NCBI GenBank assembly: GCA_963576725.1 | Contig: OY755241.1 | Coordinates: 58,587,071-58,651,070 of the forward strand | Reading direction: 5' to 3' | Length of the DNA: 64,000 bases | From: Azorinus chamasolen | Taxonomy: Eukaryota > Mollusca > Bivalvia > Cardiida > Solecurtidae | Shown here: positions 55,721 to 64,000 of the stretch, in pieces | Numbering within the stretch: position 1 is the stretch's first letter | Layout of the letters: each line of letters opens with the position of its first letter | The notes under the pieces: model-generated | What the model was told of the DNA's origin: nothing | What the model saw: only the letters and a program-made list of their open reading frames with translations | Databases searched by the model: none | Made by a program: the position numbers and the translations under genes

Positions 55721-55850
55721 ACGCACGTGCATGACGTCATAAGGTGACGTAGTTACCACTTTTCGTGTATTTCCGCTTTCCCACCTTCTTGTTCGGACGT
55801 TATACAGTCATCGGGGGGGGGGGGGTAGCTTAAGGTAGGCGGTAACTGCG
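55721..55850. repeat. right terminal inverted repeat of the parvovirus-like element
   Basis: Inverted, imperfect match to 48,393-48,493 (see there). It contains agttaccact (55,751-55,760) and gcggtaactgc (55,839-55,849), which can pair with each other as a terminal hairpin, and a run of about twelve G. The outer tgcgtgcgg and inner acgcacgtgcat are also shared. Confidence 0.6.
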
Positions 55851-56600
55851 TGCGGACGCATAGTCCCGAAGGGGTCCCCTACGGGCAGGTTATCAAGGTT
55901 TTGCCGAACTAGAACTGTAAGTCAAAGGCTAAATAATACCTCCCACCTTGCTGCTTGTCAGAATGTCTATATCAATCTGAACATATGTACATACAGAATT
56001 TGAGAAACATGTAGAAATTTAAAAACAATACATGCCCCAACCCAAGTTATGCAATAACAAGAGTGTTCAAATGGAACACATGTGTCACCTGCTTGCAGCT
56101 GACACAAAACCTGTTAATATGCTGGAGTGCGAAAATCAGAACAAAGGGGAACAAGTTAATGTTGTATTGCTATGTAATACACGAGTCCCCACCCGGATTA
56201 AAAGAAACATCCACTGACCGATCCACCTATGGTGTAGTTGACAATGGTATATACATGACAAACCTGAATGGTATTTGTAAAAATGATAAGAAAAACAATA
56301 TGAAAAAGGGAAATAACTCCAAATATAATGATGCCAGATTTATGACCCTTGTGCATTACACTTCCTCTCAGCATGCTTGTTCCATATGTGAAGTTTCAAA
56401 TCAATTGAACCAGTAGATAGATTTATTGTAAGGACATGAAAATGGGGAATAACTCCAAAAATATTGATGCTAGAGTTATGGCCCTTTTGCTTGAAACTTC
56501 CTCTTATCATGCATGTTTAATATATGAAGTTTGAAATCAATTGAACCAGTAGATAAAGTGTAATTGTCCAGACAAAAAAAAACAGGAAAAAGGGGAATAA
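55851..56600 (+). mobile_element. pearl-like element next to the viral element
   Basis: The head agaactgtaagtcaaaggc ... caatctgaacatatgtacat equals the head at 18,042. Then come a second head-like block (acacgagtccccacccgg), C150 cores inverted, and gacaaaaaaaaacaggaaaaagg. No ACGG end was seen before the next array at 56,610. Confidence 0.6.
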
Positions 56601-56607
56601 CTAAAAC

Positions 56608-57625
56608 AAGAGAGTCGTCACGGGTGACAAATGCCCCCAAAGTGTTTGGCACCAAAATGCATTTTGGCGGAGAAACAATACAATGCAATGCAAGGGTCAA
56701 AACTTAGTTAAAAAGGACCCTAAGGCATTCTCAACGTTAAAAAGGATCCTGTTTTGATTGTCAACGTTTAAGGTATAGGAGTTATGCTCTGGACAAGCTT
56801 TTTGTATCTGGTAAGGTATATGAGATATGCTCCGGACTGTAAAATTGAGGTCAAGGTCAGTGATCTGAAAATGGTACACGACTCTCCGCCATCCCAAGAT
56901 GAACTCAAAAACCAATTTGGAATCCGTAGCTGGTAAGGTATAGGAGAAATGCTCCGGATAAGCTTTGTGTAAAATCTAGGTCAAAGGTCAAGGTCGCAGT
57001 GACTTGAAAATGGTACGCGACACACCGTCATCCCAAGATAAACTCACACACCAAATTTGGAATCCGTAGCTGGTAAGGTATAGAAGATATTCTCTGAACA
57101 TCCTTTTTTGTAAAATCGAGGTCGAAGGTCAAGGTCACAGTGACCTGAAAATGGTATGCGACATTCCTCCATCCCAAAATGAACTCACACACCAAATTTG
57201 GAATCCGTAGCTGGTAAAGTATAGGAGATATACTCTGGACAAGCGTTTTGCAGCTGGTAAGGTTTAAGCTTTTTGTAAAATCGAGGTCAAAGGTCAAGGT
57301 CACAGTGACCTTAAAATGATACGTGACACTCCGTCATCCCAAGATGAACTCACATACGAAAGTTTGGATCCGTAGCTGGTAAGGTATAGGAGATCTACTC
57401 CGGACAAGCTTTTTGTAAAATCGAGGTCAAAGGTCAAGGTCACAGTGACCTGAAAATGGTACGAGACACTCCGCCATCTCAAGGTGATCTCACACACCAA
57501 ATTTGGAATCCGTATCTGGTAAGGTGTAGGAGATATGCTCTGGACAAGCTTTTTGTAAAATCTGTCAAAGGTCAAGGTCACAGTGATCTGAAAATAGTCC
57601 GCAACACTCCTCCATCCCATTCCAT
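56608..57625 (+). repeat. pearl-like array of ~145-bp cores (family E), about six units
   Basis: It opens acaagagagtcgtcacgggtgac and aaatgcccccaaagtg. Units carry caaatttggaatccgtagc, tggtaaggtataggagat, gacaagctttttgtaaaatc, gaggtcaaaggtcaaggtca and gtgacctgaaaatggtacg. Minus-strand ORFs are in-phase readings. Confidence 0.8.
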
Positions 57626-57729
57626 TTTGAAAAACGTTTTGTGTTTACAAGAAATTAACATAAATATACTGATGTTTGAAAACAGCACTTGTCACAATAT
57701 ACAGCACTTGTCACGATATATGTAATAGA

Positions 57730-57965
57730 TTTGTAGAACATGATGAGCGATACAGACAGTAAAAATGGTTAGTGATAAAGACAGTAGAAAATGGTTAGCC
57801 ATAAAGACAGTAGATAATGGTTAGCAATAAAAACAGTAGAAAATGGTTAGCGATAAAGACAGTAGATAATGGTTAGCGATACAGTAGAAAATGGTTAGCG
57901 ATAAAGACAGTAGAAAATCGTTAGCGATATAGACAGTAGATAATGGTTAGCGATACAGACAGCTA
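57730..57965. repeat. ~26-bp minisatellite, about nine units
   Basis: Unit gataaagacagtagaaaatgg plus ttagc, with small variants (cagtagataatgg). Confidence 0.8.
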
Positions 57966-58534
57966 TTTCACGGGATTTTCAGAAAATTATTTGCAAGAGA
58001 GAAAGATAACAGACAACAAATACTCTATTTGATCCACAAATTGGACATTTCTCTCTCGGAAAGTAGCAATTCTAATGATTATTTACCGTTTATAGACAGA
58101 TATTGCTCCTAACGGAAACAACATATAATGTTAGCCGCATCGAGACCATTTGTCTTGGAAGCTAAAATCTCTGAAAACACAGGACTGACAAAACGTTTAT
58201 GTATCTTATATTATATACTGGGCATTTGATGATTAAGAAATCAAGTATCTGTCCAGATTACTTTTGACTTCAATCCCCATGATAAGCTTAGACTGTAAAC
58301 TTGAGAAATTGCTGCAATTTGTTGTTCAAAAGAGGTTTACCACTTCATATGAAGCATTCGCAAAAATTATGTTACTTGAAATCATGAAATGAGCAAAATT
58401 TTGTTTACAAATTAGACCCCCTCCCACAAAAACTTGCACCCCAAAAATACACTTAAATGGTATCTAGTTTCAACGGACTGTCGCTGTAGTAGCCATATAT
58501 AAACTCTAGTCTTCATCATCTACCATCAGTCAGT
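57966..58534. other. no gene seen
   Basis: AT-rich; no open frame or repeat of note. Confidence 0.5.
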
Positions 58535-58700
58535 AGATTCTCTTAGAAATGAAATCAAGATTACTTAATATGTAGCACATTTAGTGTGCTACATAAGCTG
58601 AAACACACGCACACACTGAAAAACATACCACGGTCTGACTCCATGCAATGTAAAGCATACACGTGTAAAATATCAGGCACATGTGATATAAAAAGAATGG
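58535..58700. repeat. second copy of the flank seen at 48.1-48.37 kb
   Basis: About 100 bp closely related to 48,104-48,200, then a shortened stretch and a return of similarity at tcaggcacatgtgatata. On the minus strand ATGGAGTCAGACCGTG is followed by gtatgtttttcag / gtgtttcag, which could be splice sites, while the 48.1 kb copy is continuous there. Confidence 0.45.
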
Positions 58701-59905
58701 GCTTTTGTTGTTGCAGTAGTCTACAAGACGATACTTCTGTTTTTAATTATATCTGCCCTGAGCTAGAAAACTGCTCATTAAGTAAGGTCAAATATCCTCT
58801 TTGGAATCTAGCACTTAATTTCAATGTTACCTGTAAATCTATCTTGTAACTAGAAATGTGTCCAATGGATAGAGAGTCCCCCTTGGCACCTTGACCGGAA
58901 AACCCTGAAGTACAATTCCAAGCTAGCTCTTCACATAGGCCCAAATTTGCTTATTTCAATATGGGTTTAGTACCTGAATCATGCATTCTAACAAATTAAA
59001 GGGTACGGCCAAAATTCTCCATGCAAATTCCTCTGAAAATTATAAGCAGAATATATATGCAATCCATTTACATACTTCACATGTGATTTGTAAATATCTA
59101 TTAATTGGTATGCTTATGAAATATTTGATCAACTCAAATATAACAAGCAATTTCGCTGAATAAATTTTCCTGGTCAAATAAGTGATGGCCCCAGTATCTC
59201 GAGTTATTGAGCAGACCGACAAAAAGTTTAAGGTATTTGCCAACAAAGGACCATAAGTCTAATGTTCAAATATTAATGTGGGTGATACTTGCAGGACCAC
59301 ATCTCTTTAATATATCACTAAACAATTAAACAAACGTTTCACAAAGAAAAAACTCTAAACAGCTTCTGAGAAATGGCTCCTGACAGATAAAACACATTCT
59401 GTTTTGCAAACAAAGGGCAGCCATACCTCTATTCATGCGTGCTTTCCCTCCCATTTTAAAGTACTAAACATAAAGAAAGAAAACAGAAAAAACTTTAAAC
59501 GGTTTCTAAGATATGACTCCAATCAGAAATGTTTTCGGCAAACAAAAGGCCAAGGTGAGCGATTATACTTGTAGGGCCACATTTCCTTATACACTTAAAC
59601 TTTTCAGAACGTTTCATAGAAAAACTCCAGTTTCTGAGAAATAGCTTTTATTATGTGGTGCATTTTCAGTATTTATGACTTTCGCTGCCAATGTAGGATC
59701 TGCGATTACTTATCATGTTATAAATGTAAACAGTTTGGATCCAGATGAGATGAGATTGGTACTGTGACTGTTTTATTACACAAAAATGAAGGAAAAAAGT
59801 GAAAATCATAGCAGACAACAAAGTTTGCAGACGACAAAAGTTGGCAGCGAAAGAGTTAAACTACACCTGATTCTTTATAATTATTACCTCCTTCCTCCAC
59901 CATAA
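58701..59905. other. core-repeat remnants, no gene
   Basis: Related segments with aactctaaacagcttctgaga / aactttaaacggtttctaaga and ggctcctgac / gactccaatc (59,350-59,650) suggest degenerate ~185-bp core repeats. About 59,700-59,860 has a MITE-like block (aacagtttggatccagatg ... gcagacgacaaaagttggc). Confidence 0.45.
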
Positions 59906-59908
59906 ATT

Positions 59909-61979
59909 TTATTTGTCTCCATAAGTGTATGTTATCTCATTGCCTTTATTGATTTTCTTTTTTGAGAACAGAACAATACGCTCAATACCATCTATGGTGA
60001 TCAGTCTCATTTGAGAGTTGCATTTATCATCTACTTCGTCATTTACGAATTGGCAGATATGCCCTGTTGTTCCTTCGGCATCAATGCTAAAGCAAAGGAA
60101 ATACTTTACATTAGTACATTTTCACATTGCTCAACAACCATAAGTGAGCCATACAACAGGCAATATCACACATTATCTTATGTACACACTGCTTAGATTT
60201 AATGTAAAGACTAAACATGCACATAGATCTGCCTTAAGTTATATTAAATAATTACTGTATACGTACTAAACAGTAAATACAGTAATGAACCGTACAATAA
60301 ATATATTTATTGACTGCATTATGTCTTCTGTTAATGTTAACTTACCATAGTTTTTTCCCTTTGTATTTTTTTTTTGTAAAAAAAAACTTATTTTCCGCCC
60401 CCTTCTTCTCCCGGCCTTCTGCCTCCTCTGCAGTTATCCTCTCTCCAACGTATTCAAGGAGGAAGTCGCCTTTATCAAATGTGGTTGTCGTAACGACTCC
60501 AACCCCTGAAAAGGGAACATTGTATTTAAAGTGAGTATGAATTGAGTTAAAGCATGAACATTAATAGTCACTGAAATTGCAAAATGTAGTAACGAGAGAA
60601 GCTCAGATACTTATGTGAATCTCCAATGTCCCAACTCAAAAGCATAATGCAATACCAACTATGGATCATGTTTAAATGCGAACAGACCAACTGCCCGACC
60701 AACCTACCAACCAAAGGGGTGATTCCAGTATAATATAGATTACCTCATCCAAAAACAAGGATGACAAAAACAGCTCAGGTGCAGTTTTTATTTCAAACCC
60801 ATAATCTGATAATTGCTCATTGCGGACAAATGGTAAATTTACCTTTGTGGTCAGATATATATTTAATTGTCAGACCGCTCTTGTCTGTTCCGGTCCTACA
60901 ATGGAATGTGGCGTCTTCTAGTGGAGGCCTTTTGTCCTGAAATATATAATTACACTATTAATTTTAAAATAGAAAGTTTTTTATACAAAAACTGACCCCT
61001 CCCACGTGTGGACAAGTCCCATACCTCTGCAAAAAATCATCGAACCGGAACAGGAATAAAATATGCACAACTAGGCATGTTGCTAATCTGTCTTATGAAG
61101 TTTCATGAAAATCGACCAAAGTTTTTGGAGAAACAACGCAGACAAATTGTTCCATGTAAATATTTCAAAGGTCCATATCTCTGCAGGAAATCATCAAACA
61201 GGAACAGGAATAAGACGTACAATTAGGCATGGTCTTGGTCAATCGTTTTAAGTTTCATGGAAATTCTACCAAAGTTTTCGGAGAAACTATGCAGACAAAG
61301 TTTTCCATGTAAAAAATTTCAAAGTCTCACAACTCTGCAGAAAATGAAAACCAGAACATGAATATCCGGTAAAGGTTTTGGAGAAACCATGCAGACAAAC
61401 ATTTCAATGTAAAACATTAAAAGTCCCTTAACTCTGCAGACAATCAGGGGCAATACCTCAAATATTATTGAAGCCAGAGTTATGGAACGTGTGCATGACA
61501 CTTCCTACCATCATGCTCTTTCATAAATGAAATGTCATTCCAATAGCTTGAGTAGAACAGGAGTTATTGATCGGACAAAAATATAACAAGGGACAATAAC
61601 TCCAAAAGTATTGAAGCCAGAGTTATGGCTATTGTACATGGCACTGTCTCTCTTTATGCTCTTTCCATGTATGAAATTCCAATCCAATGGCATGTACCAC
61701 ATAGAGTTATCGTCCGGACAGGAAAGCGTGAAGAAACTGTACAAGGGGCAATAACTTCAAAAGTATTGAATTCAGAGATATGACACGTCCTCTTATTATG
61801 CTCTTTCTATTCTATTCAAAGCAGATTTGTATTCAAAATATCAAAGCAGTTAAAAGGTTTGGAAAAAAGTTAAATTCTTAGTAAAAAAATGAATGAAAAC
61901 ATACTAATCTGATACAATCCACTTCACCAACCACCAAAAGTTCCTTGATTACATCATTTGATGTGAAAGTGTTTCTCAT
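59909..61979 (-). CDS. SET-domain protein (putative lysine methyltransferase-like), four exons
   Basis: Minus-strand exons 61,979-61,905, 60,936-60,843, 60,505-60,346 and 60,086-59,909 have gt/ag borders and phases that add to 507 bases, i.e. 168 residues and a TAA. Exon 1 is the least certain. Exon 2 ends IKYISDHKG. Exon 3 gives GVGVVTTTTFDKGDFLLEYV, then GERITAEEAEGREKK, the SET N-terminal signature. Exon 4 gives IDAEGTTGHICQFVNDEV, RLITIDGIERIVLFSKKKI and KGNEITYTYGDK, the SET C-terminal motif, then stops. SET domains transfer methyl groups from S-adenosylmethionine to lysine. The usual NHS is replaced by VND and the final DYG by TYG, so activity is uncertain. It resembles KMT5A-like single-domain proteins that are multi-copy in molluscs. 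Intron 1 is full of repeats. Confidence 0.7.
61000..61830 (+). repeat. core repeats inside intron 1 of the SET gene
   Basis: Three ~125-bp units with cacaactaggcatgttgct, gtttcatg.aaat and gagaaac.a.gcagacaa (61,060-61,400), then C150 cores inverted (61,440-61,790). Confidence 0.65.
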
Positions 61980-63050
61980 TTGATAAATTCTGCTAAATTG
62001 TAAAGTTTACTCCCAGACGGATAAGTAATCAGATAATGAGCTGTGTAATTTAAAACCATCTAACACATGACCAAAATATCAATTTGCTTCAAATCACTGA
62101 AATAGGCATCCAGTTTTATCTCATATATATGCATTGAATTTTGAGTTGTATGCCCTACTGAAATTGTTATGAGTGGAAATGCTCCCTTTATTGCTGAAGA
62201 AAATATTCATTTTACTAGTTGTAAGAGTAATCTAGTTTTATGATATATCTGGATGCAAACTATCAAACCAGTGTCTTTATGGTACATCAAGAATTATCTG
62301 AATAAAACCTCAATGCGTCTGTGAACATTTTAACATACTGGTGCTTTTTGACAACAAACACTTTCAATAGTTATTTAAATTGATAGCAATGATTTGACAA
62401 ACTGCTGTTTCAGATAATAACTTGTGAAACAATAGGTGATTTAGTACCTTCTTACAGTGTTTTTTGACACTGACATTTGAACCCATTCCCTTCATTAAAA
62501 AGTATATAGTTCCCCCATATTGTGTAATAAAAATATTAAAAAAAAACAACCCAAAAACGTTTTACTGTCCATCACATTACAAATAAGACAAAGATACTTT
62601 TCCTATATTCTATATCATTTGTTTTATTTTTCCCCATCTAATACAGCATTGCCTTGATTGGCTTACAAGTGAAAAAGTAATTTATATCTCCAATTACACA
62701 TTTAAACTACTGATCACTAGTTGATAGTCATAACTTATAACAGTATATGGTTACAAAACTGCATTAAACAACTAGACAAATAATTAAATCTGAACTTTAT
62801 TAAAAACTGAAATGAAAGTATTTTTGGAACATATGACGATACATGTATTAACTACATGTGTTAACAAAAGCTGATTATATTATGTGTTTATATTTTGCAT
62901 GGATTATCTTGTCTACCTACTCTAAATAGGTAGCCATTGTTTAGGTCATAAATGACACTCCTAAACTAGATTTAAGTCCTTAATTGATAACCTACTCTGG
63001 ATAATTTTAATTGAAGACTATAAAGAACTAGGAATTTAAGACGAAAATGC
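61980..63050. other. no gene seen
   Basis: AT-rich, with no conserved reading frame and no window-wide repeat. May contain the 5' region of the SET gene, but no promoter element stands out. Confidence 0.4.
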
Positions 63051-63054
63051 TGGT

Positions 63055-63608
63055 AAAGAAAAGTGCGTACTTTTTTGATCCGGCAATGGTAACTGTTCAC
63101 GAAACCTAGTTTTTAAAGAACGTCCTGTCTGACCTACATATTGAATGCCACAACGTGGCGCATTTCATGTAAGAACATATATAATATTAGATGAGTTTCA
63201 GTCTAAATCAGAATTAATCTTCACACTAAACACTCTACCATTAACAAGAGATTTAATTGTTGATCTAGTAGAAATGAAATTGCAACACATACACCTCTTA
63301 CTATTGCACTTAGTAATTATTGGATACACCCTATGTCTTTTGTTCAAATAATGTGAATTTAGATGGACTTTACTATAACGAATGATAGATTGCTTTAAAG
63401 GAGACAAAACGATTTTAGGTCCATTATGAAAAATGTTACTCATAGCCGAAGAGGGTACATGAAAAGATGAAGCAGAAGACAATTTTAGAGGTTTAATACA
63501 AACTGACGGCTGTAGTGATTGATAATTAGCCAGGTTATGAGGAATCTGAACGGAAGACACAGAGTGTAAGTTTAAGTTATTAATTTTGAGTTTAGGGAGA
63601 CTATTCAT
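63055..63608 (-). pseudogene. Naiad-type Penelope-like element, N-terminal GIY-YIG fragment
   Basis: Minus strand: a linker (SLPKLKINNLNLHSVSSVQ), RYSKVHLNSHYLNKRHRV, the zinc-binding stretch CNSKRCMCCN, then VNGRVFSVKINSDLD, TGA, NSSNIIYVLT, TGA, NAPRCGIQYVGQTGRSLKTR. CGIQYVG is the GIY-YIG core. The two TGA codons (63,198-63,200 and 63,165-63,167) fall where the 27 kb copy or the family has Cys; the frame is otherwise open across both. The fragment stops shortly after RFRE, so no RT is present. Confidence 0.7.
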
Positions 63609-64000
63609 ATTTTGTGTAGTAATTGTAGCACCCTTCTGTAAAAAGCGACATACGTATGTAACGAAAAATGGTGTAAATAATAAAAAAACATACCAGAGGT
63701 TATGACAAAAATAAAGAAGACTAAGAACATGAATGAAACATTGAATAGTGAAACATTGAATGGGTAAAAAGTAAAAAGAAACACAAATAAGGTAAGCAAT
63801 ATATCCCGTTTTTTCATCCCACCAACTCCCTCAACTTCAAGCCCCTCAGTCTCTGGTATTTCCTTTGCTCGTTCATGTTTTTGTTCTCAGTTTATATGTA
63901 CATCTCCACTCAGCGTGCATTGCTAAAAAATCCTGCATCTCAATTTTGCCTGGAAATTAAATTTCAACAGTTTGAGCTAACTAATTATTATCAAGACTTT
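63609..64000. other. no gene seen
   Basis: The minus-strand open frame at 63,605-63,817 is an F/L-rich reading of AT-rich DNA next to the Naiad fragment; it may be its 5' region but shows no motif. Confidence 0.4.

Noticed and set aside
57028..57620. Minus-strand ORFs repeating VTLTFDLDFTK
   Set aside because: Readings of the ~145-bp family E core repeat.

Overview
The window looks like AT-rich, gene-poor nuclear DNA of a bivalve mollusc, probably a heterodont clam or mussel. The grounds are arrays of ~145-165 bp core repeats that end in ACGG-type microsatellites (the pearl/Helentron-associated architecture known from bivalves), Naiad-type Penelope-like retroelements with in-frame UGA codons at expected cysteines (reported in clams), and TTAA-flanked piggyBac-like MITEs. 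The species cannot be fixed from the sequence alone.

Layout. 1-11.5 kb is wall-to-wall repeats: MITEs and several degenerate tandem core-repeat arrays. 12.2-13.2 kb holds a broken P-element-like transposase. 13.3-21.5 kb holds LINE and Naiad reverse-transcriptase pieces, one split by a pearl-like insertion, and more arrays. 21.76-23.04 kb is a Merlin (ISXO2-like) DNA transposon with matching terminal inverted repeats and an internally deleted transposase. 23.5-26.1 kb is minisatellite plus a second copy of the 9.7 kb array. 26.1-27.3 kb is the GIY-YIG end of a Naiad element. 33.5-38.5 kb carries a HARBI1-like nuclease exon facing a multi-exon Myb/SANT-like gene, the two-gene content of a PIF/Harbinger transposon. 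40.6-41.4 kb holds retroelement debris, including a Ty3/gypsy integrase piece.

The centrepiece is 48.39-55.85 kb: a minus-strand endogenous parvovirus-like element bounded by imperfect terminal inverted repeats, each able to fold back on itself. From the TATA-like box it carries a capsid-like gene, at least four further small ORFs (two coiled-coil), and a broken Rep/NS1 with an HUH nuclease motif and an SF3 helicase. Capsid-before-Rep order on one strand and a ~7.3 kb size (without a later 0.2 kb insertion) are unusual for Parvoviridae. Frameshifts, a short tandem duplication and the insertion show it is an old, non-functional copy.

The clearest host-type gene is a four-exon SET-domain gene (61,979 to 59,909, minus) whose exon phases add up to a 168-residue protein. 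Another plausible host coding exon is at 45,413-45,635 (minus). The last kilobase holds a second Naiad N-terminal fragment. Nearly all other short ORFs are readings of repeats.
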